A stretch of DNA of 64,000 nucleotides. Source: Corynebacterium doosanense CAU 212 = DSM 45436. Lineage in GTDB: Bacteria > Actinomycetota > Actinomycetes > Mycobacteriales > Mycobacteriaceae. This document shows positions 51,447-61,147 of this stretch, one piece after another. A program made the position numbers and the translations under genes. A model generated the notes under the pieces. It saw nothing but the letters and a program-made list of their open reading frames with translations. It was not told where the DNA came from and ran no database searches. The DNA lies in contig NZ_CP006764.1 in NCBI RefSeq assembly GCF_000767055.1, forward strand, positions 2,480,001 through 2,544,000, written 5' to 3'. How positions within the stretch are numbered: position 1 is the stretch's first letter; each line of letters begins with the position of its first letter.

Positions 51447-51938
51447 CTACGCGCAGTAGTTGTCCCGGGCAGACGTCTCGATGGCCCGGGTGACCTCTTC
51501 CACCGGGCGGTCGGTCCGACCCTGCTCGATGAGCTGGCCGGCCACGGCGCCCGCGGTGACGGAGGCGAGGGGGTCGTCCGAGCACACCGTCTGTGCGGTG
51601 CCCACGAGCTGAGCCTCGATGCCTTCGACGTTGATGCCGTCCTCGGCGAGGCCCGAGATGTACTTCTCCTGGGTCGGGTCAACCGCGGGTTCCGCCGACG
51701 GGATCGACGAGATCTCCCGCGCTCCCTCGTCCTGGGGCTGCGCCGAGGAGGACGCCGCCCGGGACGAGGAGGTCGAGGGGGACGAGCTTGCCGAGGACGA
51801 ACCGCGATCCAGCGGGGCGACGGAGGTGGACGAGGAGTCCACGTCGTCGCTGGTCACGGTCGATCCGCCGCAGGCAGTGAGGGCGAGGGCGCCGGTGAGA
51901 ACAAGGGCGCCGGCGAGGCGTCGATAAGCCACCGTCAT
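51447..51938 (-). CDS. DUF732-type lipoprotein
   Basis: 163-aa lipoprotein, lipobox L-T-A-C at residues 20-23, then about 60 residues of Ser-rich linker. The C-terminal helical domain (YISGLAEDGINVEGIEAQLV, QTVCSDDPLASVTAGAVAGQ and a terminal DNYCA) has the two Cys characteristic of DUF732, a mycolata family of unknown function. Its ATG shares one base with the cop1 stop, so it is produced together with that mycoloyltransferase. Confidence 0.83.
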   Translation of the reverse strand: MTVAYRRLAGALVLTGALALTACGGSTVTSDDVDSSSTSVAPLDRGSSSASSSPSTSSSRAASSSAQPQDEGAREISSIPSAEPAVDPTQEKYISGLAEDGINVEGIEAQLVGTAQTVCSDDPLASVTAGAVAGQLIEQGRTDRPVEEVTRAIETSARDNYCA

Positions 51939-53899
51939 TAGTTACCCCGCCTGACCGCACCGAACGTTTCAGTCAGCGTCCCGTGCTCGAAGGACTGCTT
52001 GTTGCCGCCCGCCAGGATATTCTCGGTGTCGGTGGTGGGCCAGCCCAGCTCACCCTGCTCCCACTTGGTTTTGCCCCACTCGTCGAAGATGCCGCCGTAC
52101 AGGACGAAGTGGGCACCGGTCCGCGGGGACCAGTAGATGTTGCCGTGCTCGAAGGCCTGGAACGCGCCGCCGTTGATCTTGATCTCCTCGGAGGTCGGGT
52201 AACCCAGCACGGAGTTGGCGGTGTCCATCTCGCCGTACTTGGCGCCGATGGCACCGTGGACGATGAAGTGGGTCTTACCGTCCGGGTTGCGGGTCAGCCA
52301 GCCGTTCTGGAACTCCTGCACGAGGCCGCCGTTGATCGGGGTCGCCTCGGCCACCGGGTACTTGATGTCGGAGTTCTCCCAGCCCTTCTCACCCCAGGCC
52401 GTGAACATGTCGCCCGGGATGGCGTTCGCGCCGGTCTCCGGGGTCCAGTAGATGGAGCCGAACTCGAAGTGCACGTAGCGGCCCTTGCCGTCCGGGGTGG
52501 TCCTCTCACCGGTCTTGGGGAAACCGAGCCAGCCATTGGCACCGTCGAGAGAGGCGTACTTGGCGTTGATGGCGCCGAAGAGGGCGTGGGCGCCGGTCTC
52601 GGCGGACCAGTACGCGGTGCCATTGCGGAAGTCCTGAGCCTTGCCGCCGTTGATGTCGTACTCGTTGTTGACACACGAGCCGATCTGGCCAGCCGAGGTC
52701 ACCCCCGCAATGGCACCGGTGGGAGCACATTTGCCCACACGATCCTCGGGGGCGAGCTGAAGCGCCTCCGCGATGGAGGGGAAAGCCTCGTTGAGTTCAA
52801 ACTGCCAGTACTCCCAGGAGTGCACACCCGAGGGGCGGAAGTGGGACTCGACCTTGACGTTCTCCCTCTTCGCGCGGTCGACGAAGGTCTGCGAGGTCAT
52901 GCGGGAGAGGACCTCCAGGCCGACGCCGGCGGCGTTGGCCGGGCCCTTGGCCGGGGAGTTCGGCTTGCCGAAGCTGTCCGCACCGTTTCCGGAGGAGACG
53001 TAGACGGTCATGTCCTTGAGGGCGCCGATGCCCAGCTTGGGGTCGTGGTCGATCCAGTCCTGGCTGTAGTTCGGGCCCCACATGCTGTTCGAGTTGTAGC
53101 CGCCGGCATCTTTCATGGCGGCGCCGATGGCCTCGGGCATCCCGCGGGAGCTGGTGTCCAGGTACCCGGAGAAGGAGCCCACGAAGCTGAACAGGTAGGG
53201 GTGGCGCTCTGCGAGGTTGATGGCCGAGGTGCCGCCCATGGACAGGCCGACGACCGCGCGCTTCTTGTTGGAGCGGAATCCGTTGTCCAGGACCGGAACG
53301 AGTTCCTTGGTGAGGAAGCTCTCCCACATGTAGTGCTTGCCGTTGTCGGGCTGCTGCCAGTCGGAGTAGAACGAGGACTCGCCGCCGACGGGGAGGACCA
53401 CGTTGACGTTCTTGTCCGCGTACTGCTGTTCGATGTTCGTCTCGATGGTCCAGCCGTTTTCATCGTCGCGGGCACGCAGACCGTCGAGGGCCCAGAGCTC
53501 GGGGAACTTCTTGTCCTGGCTGGTGTGCCAGTCGCGGGCCAGGAGAATGTCCACCTGGACGGGCTTGCCCGGCATGACGGCGGAGTTGATGAACACCCGC
53601 ACCTTGCGGTTGGTGATCCACTCGACGCGGTCGACGGAGACGCCGGCGGGAAGGGCGTCCACCTCGGGGTACGTCGTCTGGTACGGCGTGCGCTGAACAG
53701 GCTCGCCGGGGGCGACGGAGTCGGAGAAGCCGGAGCCGTTGCCCGCGCCAAGGCCGCTGGAGAGGCCCTGAGCGGAAGCCATCGGGGCTACGGGAACTAC
53801 TGCGAGTCCGACGGCCACCGCCGACGGAATGGCCAGGGCAGCCAGGTGGCGGTTGCGGCGCGCGGTGCGGCGCGGGGAACGTGATGCGGAGTCGCGCAT
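51938..53899 (-). CDS. cop1: Mycoloyltransferase Cop1/PS1 with LGFP repeats
   Basis: 653-aa secreted protein. Signal peptide at about residues 1-44 (cut near ASA-QG). The antigen-85-type alpha/beta hydrolase domain (about 75-390) has LPVGGESSFYSDWQ, Ser220 in VVGLSMGGTSA and the His in SGVHSWEYWQ. The C-terminal part (about 410-645) consists of LGFP repeats (WLGFPKTGE, VLGYPTSEE, ELGWPTTDT and variants with INGG) that bind the arabinogalactan wall. It transfers corynomycolate from trehalose esters to arabinan. Confidence 0.95.
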   Translation of the reverse strand: MRDSASRSPRRTARRNRHLAALAIPSAVAVGLAVVPVAPMASAQGLSSGLGAGNGSGFSDSVAPGEPVQRTPYQTTYPEVDALPAGVSVDRVEWITNRKVRVFINSAVMPGKPVQVDILLARDWHTSQDKKFPELWALDGLRARDDENGWTIETNIEQQYADKNVNVVLPVGGESSFYSDWQQPDNGKHYMWESFLTKELVPVLDNGFRSNKKRAVVGLSMGGTSAINLAERHPYLFSFVGSFSGYLDTSSRGMPEAIGAAMKDAGGYNSNSMWGPNYSQDWIDHDPKLGIGALKDMTVYVSSGNGADSFGKPNSPAKGPANAAGVGLEVLSRMTSQTFVDRAKRENVKVESHFRPSGVHSWEYWQFELNEAFPSIAEALQLAPEDRVGKCAPTGAIAGVTSAGQIGSCVNNEYDINGGKAQDFRNGTAYWSAETGAHALFGAINAKYASLDGANGWLGFPKTGERTTPDGKGRYVHFEFGSIYWTPETGANAIPGDMFTAWGEKGWENSDIKYPVAEATPINGGLVQEFQNGWLTRNPDGKTHFIVHGAIGAKYGEMDTANSVLGYPTSEEIKINGGAFQAFEHGNIYWSPRTGAHFVLYGGIFDEWGKTKWEQGELGWPTTDTENILAGGNKQSFEHGTLTETFGAVRRGN

Positions 53900-54104
53900 G
53901 GTGTTGTCAGTCCTCGTTGTTGGTGAAAGTGATGGTGCGGGCAGGGCATGGCGAAATGAAACATCGCCTGGTGTTCTAGGGCGTCAGGTGGCCTTCTCCC
54001 GGTGGTTCCCCGCCACCGGGTGAAAGCCGAACGCTTCTACAAGTTCTCTGTCGCTCCGTTGAGGCTTTCCTGTTACATCGCGTAGCGATACAGCCTCGAG
54101 CTGG

Positions 54105-54128
54105 CTCAAGTTTAAGTACAACTTGAGA
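54105..54128. promoter_or_regulatory. Inverted repeat upstream of cop1
   Basis: CTCAAGTT (54105-54112) and AACTTGAG (54121-54128) flank an AT-rich 8-bp centre, about 200 bp before cop1. An operator is possible. A further 8-bp hairpin CCCGGTGG/CCACCGGG (53998-54020) lies closer to the gene, probably in its leader. Confidence 0.35.
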
Positions 54129-54152
54129 CTTTTGCCAGACGACACACCGCAA

Positions 54153-54187
54153 AACGCCGCCCCTCCCTGAAGGAGTGGCGGCGTTTC
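54153..54187 (-). terminator. Terminator of mytB
   Basis: AAACGCCGCC (54153-54162) pairs with GGCGGCGTTT (54178-54187), with CTCC/GGAG pairing in the loop and a T-run on the minus strand. It lies 22 bp after the mytB stop. Confidence 0.85.
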
Positions 54188-54208
54188 TCGGACGTGCAAG
54201 GTCTCAGA

Positions 54209-55234
54209 TCACCAGGCGTTCATGGTGTCCAGGACGAGCCGCTTGGTATAGTTCAGCTGGTCGCCGAACTGGTTCCAGTTGTGGATACCCGTGGCCGGGT
54301 AGTCCTGGATGACGTTCTTGCCCTGGGCCTGGGCGTTGACACCGTAGAGGCGGGTCGTGGCGTTCGCGACGAGCTCCAGCGCGACACCAGAGGCGACGTG
54401 CTGCGGCAGGATGTTCTGGTCCGCCGGCGAGGGGATGCCCGAACCTGCAGAGATGTAGATGTTCTTGGTGTTCAGTCCACCCAGGTTGAGCAACGGGTCG
54501 TTCTCGAAACGGGACGAGCTGATGATCGAGCCGTACATGGCGTTGATGTTGAACCCGCCGGCGTCGAGGAGCGCGGCGCGGATCAGCGTCTGCGCGCCCG
54601 GGACGGTGGTGGCGAGGTAGCCCGAGAAGGACAGCGCCTGGCGGAACATGTCCGGGTGCTTCGCGGCGAGGTTCATCGCGGCGGTGCCGCCCATGGACAG
54701 GCCGGCGATGGAGTTGTTATCACGCGCGACGCCGAAGTGCTGCGCCAGGTAGCCCGGCAGCTCAGCGGTGAGGAAGGTCTCCCACTTGTAGTTGACCGGG
54801 TTGCGCAGGTCATACGTGGCCGGGCCCTGCCAGTCGGCGTAGAAGGAGCCGGCGCCACCGACGGGCATCACCAGGGTGATGTTGGAGTTGTTGTAGGTGG
54901 CGGCTGCGTTGACGTCATGAAGCCAGGCGTTGGTGTAGTTCGTGGCGCGCAGGCCGTCGAGCAGGTAGAGCGAGGCATTGCCGCCGCGGGCGGCCGGCTG
55001 GATCTGCACGGTGATGTTCTGGCCCATGGCCGGCGACCACACGTCGCAGCGCTGCACCCACCAGCCGACACCGTCCCACTCGCAGGCGCCGGTGCTGTCG
55101 GGGCGCAGCCACTCCCGGGGATCGGCGTGGGCCTTGTTGGGGGCGGCGATCATCATGGCGGCGGCCATGGCCACGGCGACGATGACGGTCAGCACGACCC
55201 GGTGGACGCGGTTGAGCCCGGAGATAGCGGACAT
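54209..55234 (-). CDS. mytB: Mycoloyltransferase (MytB/Cmt type)
   Basis: 341-aa secreted antigen-85-type enzyme without LGFP repeats. Signal peptide to about residue 37 (AHA-DP). Landmarks: LYLLDGLRATNYTNAW, TLVMPVGGAGSFYADWQG, Ser180 in IAGLSMGGTAAMN, and the late His in TGIHNWNQFGDQL. Two early Cys (GACEWDG, VQRCDVW) may pair. It likely makes trehalose dicorynomycolate or mycoloylates arabinan. GAGGA precedes the ATG at 55234. The suffix B is by position after cop1 and not tested. Confidence 0.9.
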   Translation of the reverse strand: MSAISGLNRVHRVVLTVIVAVAMAAAMMIAAPNKAHADPREWLRPDSTGACEWDGVGWWVQRCDVWSPAMGQNITVQIQPAARGGNASLYLLDGLRATNYTNAWLHDVNAAATYNNSNITLVMPVGGAGSFYADWQGPATYDLRNPVNYKWETFLTAELPGYLAQHFGVARDNNSIAGLSMGGTAAMNLAAKHPDMFRQALSFSGYLATTVPGAQTLIRAALLDAGGFNINAMYGSIISSSRFENDPLLNLGGLNTKNIYISAGSGIPSPADQNILPQHVASGVALELVANATTRLYGVNAQAQGKNVIQDYPATGIHNWNQFGDQLNYTKRLVLDTMNAW

Positions 55235-55414
55235 ATTTTTCCTCGCAGACGAGTATTCGGGAATTACCAAGGGCGACGAGCGCCAACAGGAGATATATCT
55301 TGCGGTTCGGCCACGACGTTACATCAGTCGTTATCGCATCGTGACTAAATCATGGTCGAATCCTAAACCATTTCCCGGCAAACGCACATTTTAAATGCAC
55401 CGCGGGGGGTGGGC

Positions 55415-57442
55415 TCACCAGCGGTCGTCGATACGTGTCTCCGTCGGCCACGCCACCCGGCCCCCGTCGGCGTCGGTCGTCCCGGGGACTTCGTCGGCGG
55501 CATCCGGGTTGTCCTCCGCGGCCCGAGCGGCCTCCTCCACAGCCTTGATGGTGGCCTCGTCGAGGTGGTCGCGCGGGTCGCGGGAGATCTCCAGGGAGCG
55601 ACCCTCTCCCAGCGAGTAGGCGATGTTGGCGAGGAACCGCTCGCGGCTCATGGGCTCACGCGACGTGGCCAACAGCTCGGAGATCTCCGGGGAGCGCAGC
55701 GCCGCGCGGGCGAGCATGGCTTCCTTCGGATCGATCCACGACGGCAGCCGGCCGAGGTCGGCGTCGGTGTCGGCGGCCTGCCAGACCAGCGGCAGCCACT
55801 TGTCGTGCCCGATCCTTCCCCCCTCCTCGCGCGGTTGACGAGCTGCCAGCGGCGAGGACAGGCCGACGGTGTCGAGCACCCGCAGGTCCAGCGGCGAGTT
55901 CATCCCGGTCATCCCCAGGTTGAGCAGGTAGACGGTGGTCGGGATGTCCCCGAGGTCGCTGTCGACACTCATGCGCTCGGCCCCGGTCCAGGAATAGGTG
56001 GCCGGATCGCGGGTGACGATGATCTGGATCATCTGGGCGGGGTCCTCCGCCATGGCCTCGTCCACACTGTCCTCCCAGTCGCCCACCGCGGGCGCCTTGA
56101 GGAAGTCCTCCGCCAGGCGGGGCGGATCCCCGGCCTCGCGGCGGGTGGCGTTGGTCCAGAACTCCCGCTCGTCGACGATGTTGAGCTCACCGGTCTCGTA
56201 GGTGTGCATGTCGATGCGGTTGGTGCCGTTGGCCATGACCACCAAGGCCCAGACCACGATGCCGATCCCGGCAAGCAGGAGGACGCCGTCTATGACCCAC
56301 CGACGCGCGGCGAGATCCACGAGCGGCGCGACCGTGATGGGCAGCAGGATGGCGAACAGCGGCAGCAGCAGCATGCGACCGTGCATGAAATCCCCGCCCA
56401 CGCGGATGACGTAGAGCAGGTGCAGCGCCCCGGCGCCGAACAGGACCGCGGCAGCCGCGGTGCGGGTCCGCGCGCGCAGCCTTCCCGCGGCCGGGGCTTG
56501 GAGAGCGGGCGCTGCGGCCGCGCGCCACAACAGCGCGGCCGCGACGACGACGACCAGCGCCATGGCCAGGAAGAGGTTGTAGGGGGTGGCCAGGTCCAGA
56601 ACGTAGTCCCATCCCGCGCCCCACTCCGCGCCGGTGGCGGACTTGGCGACGGCCGTGTGCGGGGTCAGTACCCCGTAATAACCCATGCGGAAGATCTGGT
56701 ACGCGGCCGGGACGGGCAGCGCTGCCGCGAGGATCCCCAGGCCGACCCGCCAGGTGCGGGCGGCGACCAACAGGAGGATCCCGGTCAGCGCGCCGTAGAG
56801 CGCGAGCTCCGGGCGCACCAGCCAGGACAGTCCACTCCAGAACGCGAGCGCATAAGGTGCCCAGTCCGCCGCGGCCCGCCCGTGCCGTGCGCCCCGGTCG
56901 GCGGGGCGGACCCAGGCGACCAGGAGGGCCCACTGCACGGCGAGCCAGAAGATGCTCAGGCCCCACTCGAGGCCGGAGGTAGCGAAGTCGCGGGCCGCGG
57001 GAATGGCCAGGTACACCAGGCCGCCGACGGGCAGCAGGATCAGCCCGGGACGGCCCCGGTAGAACCCGGCCGTGGCCAGGGCCGCAATGAGAAGCGCTGC
57101 GGTGGTGAGGATGAGGCCGAGCCAGAGGGCGATGGTCTCCAGCCGGGCGTCGCTGACCAGACCGACGACGTAGATGAGGTACTGCCAGAGGGTGGAGGTG
57201 TTGGTCTCCACCCGCTCACCGGCGTTGAAGACGGGGCCGTTTCCCGCGAGGAGATTGCGCACGGTGCGCAGGACGATGAGTCCGTCGTCGCTGATCCAGC
57301 GGCGCATCCAGCCGCCGACTGCGGCGATCGTCGCCAGGATGAGGGCGGAGGAGACGGCCGAGACCGTGGTGGTGGACTCCCAGCGCGGGACGTATCGTCC
57401 GCCGCTTATGTCATCCACATCGTGGGTTAAGGCCGTGCTCAT
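55415..57442 (-). CDS. aftB: Terminal arabinofuranosyltransferase AftB
   Basis: 675-aa GT-C enzyme that adds the terminal beta-1,2 arabinose. About ten membrane segments fill the N-terminal 420 residues. The conserved double-Asp loop MRRWISDDGLIVLRTVRNLL follows the first segment, and GNGPVFNAGERVETNTSTLW is the family hallmark. The C-terminal 230 residues form an extracytoplasmic domain ending in an acidic tail. It lies directly after ubiA in the same direction, as in mycobacteria. Confidence 0.93.
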   Translation of the reverse strand: MSTALTHDVDDISGGRYVPRWESTTTVSAVSSALILATIAAVGGWMRRWISDDGLIVLRTVRNLLAGNGPVFNAGERVETNTSTLWQYLIYVVGLVSDARLETIALWLGLILTTAALLIAALATAGFYRGRPGLILLPVGGLVYLAIPAARDFATSGLEWGLSIFWLAVQWALLVAWVRPADRGARHGRAAADWAPYALAFWSGLSWLVRPELALYGALTGILLLVAARTWRVGLGILAAALPVPAAYQIFRMGYYGVLTPHTAVAKSATGAEWGAGWDYVLDLATPYNLFLAMALVVVVAAALLWRAAAAPALQAPAAGRLRARTRTAAAAVLFGAGALHLLYVIRVGGDFMHGRMLLLPLFAILLPITVAPLVDLAARRWVIDGVLLLAGIGIVVWALVVMANGTNRIDMHTYETGELNIVDEREFWTNATRREAGDPPRLAEDFLKAPAVGDWEDSVDEAMAEDPAQMIQIIVTRDPATYSWTGAERMSVDSDLGDIPTTVYLLNLGMTGMNSPLDLRVLDTVGLSSPLAARQPREEGGRIGHDKWLPLVWQAADTDADLGRLPSWIDPKEAMLARAALRSPEISELLATSREPMSRERFLANIAYSLGEGRSLEISRDPRDHLDEATIKAVEEAARAAEDNPDAADEVPGTTDADGGRVAWPTETRIDDRW

Positions 57443-57463
57443 TCGGCAAAGGTTACCAGAACG

Positions 57464-58468
57464 TTATGTTAACGCCGGGACGACGTAGACGGCCATGACA
57501 ATACAAGCGAGCCAGGCCACCGCCAGGAGCTGGAGCACCCGGTCCTCCAGGGCGATCTCGTCGGGCGCGCCGCCCTCGCCACGGTCGACGTCCGCGGCGA
57601 AACGCAGGATGGCGATGATGAACGGCACCATGGAGATCTGGTACCACAGCGCCTCGGCTCCGTCGACGGACTCGGAGAGCTCGAAACCCCAGAGTGCGTA
57701 GGACATGACCACGGCGGTGGCCGCGAGGGTCCACACGAAACGCAGGTAGGTCGGGGTGTAACCCTGCAGCGACTTGCGGATCTTCGCTCCGGTGCGCTCG
57801 GAGAGCAGCAGCTCGGCGTAGCGCTTGCCGGCAGCCATGAACAGGGAGCCGAAGGCCGCCACGAGCAGGAACCACTGGGAGAGCACGATGCCGGCGGCGA
57901 CGCCGCCGGCCATGGCGCGGAGCATGAATCCGGAGGACACCAGGGCGATGTCGATCACCGGGATGTGCTTCCAGCCGAAGCAGTAGCCCAGCTGCAACGC
58001 GATGTACACCGCGATGACGATCGCCAGCCCGGAGCCCTGTGAGGCCAGGAAGGACAGGCCGATGGAGGCGACGATGAGCAGGGCCGCCATGACGTACGCC
58101 AGGTTCTTGGGCAGCATGCCCGAGGCGATCGGGCGGAACCGCTTGGTGGGGTGCTCGCGGTCGGACTCGACGTCCATGGCGTCGTTGATGAGGTAGATCG
58201 ACGACGCACCCAGGCAGAAGACCACGAAGGCCAGGAGGATGTCGAAGAACGTCCGGTTGGTGAACGCGTCCATGCCCGCTGCCAGCGGCGCGGCGACGAC
58301 GAGGACGTTCTTGACCCACTGCTTGGGGCGCAGCGACTTGATCATCGCGTCGACGAGGTTCTTCGGCGGCTGACGCTTGCGGTTGGTGTCGATGCCCTCG
58401 GTGTGGGGCTCGGAGCTCAGGATCCCGGACGTGTCCTCGTTCGGAATGGGCTGGTTGACCTCTGTCAC
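57464..58468 (-). CDS. ubiA: Decaprenyl-phosphate phosphoribosyltransferase UbiA
   Basis: 334-aa UbiA-superfamily membrane enzyme, about nine helices. It forms decaprenylphosphoryl-5-phosphoribose, precursor of the arabinose donor. Substrate and magnesium motifs are SLRPKQWVKNVLVVAAPLAA, YLINDAMDVESDREHPTKRF and the second Asp-rich region LLSERTGAKIRKSLQGYT. The N-terminal 45 residues are polar and variable. The GTG at 58468 has AAAGGA 8 nt upstream and overlaps the PAP2 stop. Confidence 0.94.
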   Translation of the reverse strand: MTEVNQPIPNEDTSGILSSEPHTEGIDTNRKRQPPKNLVDAMIKSLRPKQWVKNVLVVAAPLAAGMDAFTNRTFFDILLAFVVFCLGASSIYLINDAMDVESDREHPTKRFRPIASGMLPKNLAYVMAALLIVASIGLSFLASQGSGLAIVIAVYIALQLGYCFGWKHIPVIDIALVSSGFMLRAMAGGVAAGIVLSQWFLLVAAFGSLFMAAGKRYAELLLSERTGAKIRKSLQGYTPTYLRFVWTLAATAVVMSYALWGFELSESVDGAEALWYQISMVPFIIAILRFAADVDRGEGGAPDEIALEDRVLQLLAVAWLACIVMAVYVVPALT

Positions 58469-58986
58469 CTGGTCGTCCTTTCGATGTTCGTGACCGCCAG
58501 GGCGGTAGCCGCCCCGATGGTGGATCCGACGAGAGTGTCCGTCGGATAATGCACGCCGAGAACCATACGCGAGACCATCATCACCGGGATCCCCAGCAGG
58601 AAAACGGGAGACCCGGACAGCTGCGCGAGGGACACCATCGTCGCCGCGGTCGAGGTGGAATGCGACGACGGGAACGACAGGGTGGACGGGGTGGAGACTC
58701 CCACCCGGATCCGCGGGTCGGTCGGCCGCTGCCGGCGCACGATGCGTTTGATCACCACGGAGGCCGCATGGGAGAAAAACGCGGAGGCCCCCACGACCAC
58801 CCACTGTCGACGCCGACGGCGATCGATCAGTGCGCCCGCGGCCGAGATGCCCATCCAGCCGAGGGCGTGCTCGCCGAAGTGGCTGAGCGTGCGCGCGGTC
58901 GGTACGGCCCCGGGCACCTCGAAGAGGGCCCGCTGCACCGCGACCAGGATCTCGGCCTCGGTGCGCTCGAGTGCCTTACTGGGCAT
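58465..58986 (-). CDS. PAP2 phosphatase (Rv3807c-like)
   Basis: 173-aa PAP2-superfamily protein. The three phosphatase motifs are visible: KRIVRRQRPTDPR, FPSSHSTSTAA and SRMVLGVHYPTD. Three to four hydrophobic segments. Between ubiA and glfT2 it is the candidate decaprenylphosphoryl-5-phosphoribose phosphatase, a role proposed but not firmly settled for the mycobacterial counterpart. The ATG at 58986 lies 11 bp inside glfT2. Confidence 0.88.
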   Translation of the reverse strand: MPSKALERTEAEILVAVQRALFEVPGAVPTARTLSHFGEHALGWMGISAAGALIDRRRRRQWVVVGASAFFSHAASVVIKRIVRRQRPTDPRIRVGVSTPSTLSFPSSHSTSTAATMVSLAQLSGSPVFLLGIPVMMVSRMVLGVHYPTDTLVGSTIGAATALAVTNIERTTR

Positions 58987-60958
58987 CAAACACCTTCTTC
59001 CACTCACTGCGGCTGACCAGGTCGTCGAAGGAGCCCCGGTACTCGTCCTTGAGCTCGTCGAAACGCTCGACGATCTGCTTCTGCAGGGCGCGCGACTCCG
59101 AGACCAGCTGCTTGGCCAGGTCCCGGTCGCGCTTGCGGAAGGCCACGCCGGTGCCGCCCGCGGTGGTGACCGTGGCGGAGTCGACGCGCGAGAGCGTGAA
59201 CCAGCGGGCCTCCTGCGCGGTGAGGTTGAGCTGCGGCGCGTGGTGGTGGGAGGTGTCCTCCTTGGCGACGAGGTGGCGCAGGCCGTGGACCAGCCAGGGG
59301 ACCTTGCGGATCTTGCCCAGCCGGCCGCCCACGTCCTTCACGGGGACGCCGGGCGCACCCGTCGGGGAGGGAAGGTCGGAGGCGGTCTCGACCACGACGG
59401 CATCCGAGTAGTTCTTCCGGATCCCCTGGATCCGGGGAAGTGCCTGGTCCAGGTCGTCGAAAAGCCCGGCGGGGCCGGCGAGGAAGTCCTTCATGGCCTC
59501 GTTCTGAATGGCGAGGGTGCTGTATTCCATGCAGGCCACGTGCTTGAAGGTGGATTTCTGCACGGAGCGCACGATGCCCTCGGCGCCGCCGTCGTGGTGC
59601 AGGGCTGCGACGATGAGGCGGTTGCGCAGGTGGAAGTACGCCTGCCAGTCGATGGCGTCGTCCTTGTCCGCCCACGCCATGTGCCAGATGGCCGCTCCCG
59701 GCCAGGTGACGGTGGGGAACCCGGCGGCGCCGGCACGCAGGGAGTATTCCGTGTCGTCCCACTTGATGAACAGCGGGAGCGGCTGACCGATCTGGTCCGC
59801 GACGACCCGCGGGAACAGGCACATCCACCAGCCGTTGTAGTCGACGTCGACGCGGCGGTGCAGGTTGCGGGAGTTGTAGGCGTCCGGGTTCTTCTTGTCG
59901 CTGTCGTGGCCGAGGAAACCCAGGGGGTACTGCGCGAAGTCGTGATCGTAGACGGAGTTGTTGGCCTTGGTCCACATGAAGTCGCTGCGGTCGATGGCCT
60001 CACCCATGGTGCGCAGCTCCGAGCGCTCCTGCAGGTTGAGCATCTGCCCGCCGACGACGATGGGGCTGGCCGCGTAGCGCGCGGCCTGGACGGCGCGGGC
60101 GATGGAGTCGGGTTCGATGGCGATGTCGTCGTCCATGTAGAGGATGTACGGGCTCTCGGGCAGACCGGCTTCGCCGTCGCCCAGGGCCTCGAACATGATG
60201 CGGGAGTAGCCGCCGGAGCCGCCAAGGTTGCCCTGGCGGAACTCGTGGAACCGCTCCCCCAGCCTGGCCACGGCGTCGACGTAACCGGGCTCGTCGGCCG
60301 GGTGCTGGTTGCCCTGGTCGGGCATGATGACGGCGTCGATGATGGCGTCGATCTCCGGGTCGGAGGTCAGCGCCTCCAGCGCGGCGACGGCGTCGGCCGG
60401 CCGGTTGAAGGTGGGGATGCCCACGGTGACCCGCTTCTCGAAGGGCCCGACGGTTGAGCCGTCCGGCATCTGCTGCGCTCGGGGCGCGTGCGGGGCGCAC
60501 CAGGCGGCTTCGGAGACGGTGGCGTCGGACTCGGCGGTGACGTCGAACCAGTACCAGCCGCCGTCCTCGAAGTTCTTTAGCGGCAGCGTGAAGGTGGTGG
60601 CCTCATCGGTGATGAGCCTCGACTCAACGGCCACGCGCGTGCCGTCGGACTTGGAGCGGTACACCGAGACTGCGGCGGTGCCCTGCACGTGCAGGTTCAG
60701 CAGGACGGTGTCCAGCTGCGACCAGCGGCGCCAGTAGGAGGCCGGGAAGGCGTTGAAGTAGGTCTCGAAACTCGCCTCCGAACCGCCGGGAACGCGGACG
60801 GAGAAGCGCTCCGACCAGGAGAGACGCTCCTTGTTCTGTCCGCTCTCGACGAGGTAGAGCATGCGCACGTCCTGCGGCTCTCCCTGTCGGGGGAGGAGGA
60901 TGCGCTGGAGCACCTCGGGCGAGGTGGTCTCGGTGGTGGGGTCGGTCACGGCGTTCAA
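58976..60958 (-). CDS. glfT2: Galactofuranosyltransferase GlfT2
   Basis: 660-aa processive GT2 enzyme that builds galactan from UDP-galactofuranose. An N-terminal beta-sandwich (about 1-150) precedes the GT-A domain, RVTVGIPTFNRPADAVAALE, then YILYMDDDIAIEPDS with the metal-binding Asp triad, FIKWDDTEYSLRAGAAGFPT with the catalytic Asp, and the His in WPGAAIWHMAWADKDD. A helical C-terminal region follows. The TTG at 60958 is chosen because GAAGGG lies 6 nt upstream; the GTG at 60949 is less well placed. Confidence 0.95.
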   Translation of the reverse strand: MNAVTDPTTETTSPEVLQRILLPRQGEPQDVRMLYLVESGQNKERLSWSERFSVRVPGGSEASFETYFNAFPASYWRRWSQLDTVLLNLHVQGTAAVSVYRSKSDGTRVAVESRLITDEATTFTLPLKNFEDGGWYWFDVTAESDATVSEAAWCAPHAPRAQQMPDGSTVGPFEKRVTVGIPTFNRPADAVAALEALTSDPEIDAIIDAVIMPDQGNQHPADEPGYVDAVARLGERFHEFRQGNLGGSGGYSRIMFEALGDGEAGLPESPYILYMDDDIAIEPDSIARAVQAARYAASPIVVGGQMLNLQERSELRTMGEAIDRSDFMWTKANNSVYDHDFAQYPLGFLGHDSDKKNPDAYNSRNLHRRVDVDYNGWWMCLFPRVVADQIGQPLPLFIKWDDTEYSLRAGAAGFPTVTWPGAAIWHMAWADKDDAIDWQAYFHLRNRLIVAALHHDGGAEGIVRSVQKSTFKHVACMEYSTLAIQNEAMKDFLAGPAGLFDDLDQALPRIQGIRKNYSDAVVVETASDLPSPTGAPGVPVKDVGGRLGKIRKVPWLVHGLRHLVAKEDTSHHHAPQLNLTAQEARWFTLSRVDSATVTTAGGTGVAFRKRDRDLAKQLVSESRALQKQIVERFDELKDEYRGSFDDLVSRSEWKKVFDAQ

Positions 60959-61087
60959 CGGTGTCCCTTCAACTTCCTGGACGTGAGATGAGGCTTGCCC
61001 TGTCAGAGTAGTGCGCCGGGTGGACAGCCAGTAGTTGCCACGTCCCGCTTCTCGACGTTTTGCCGCCGCCCCGCCCCGGCGCACGGG

Positions 61088-61130
61088 AAAACCCGGGTCG
61101 GATCGTCGCTTTTCGACGATCCAGCCCGGG
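61088..61130 (-). terminator. Terminator after the phosphatase-like gene
   Basis: Nested stem: CCCGGG (61092-61097) with 61125-61130, and GGATCGTCG (61100-61108) with CGACGATCC (61114-61122), loop of five. Four Ts follow on the minus strand. A copy of GCTTTTCGACG overlaps the loop. Confidence 0.85.
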
Positions 61131-61147
61131 CCTCCTGCGGCGTGCGC

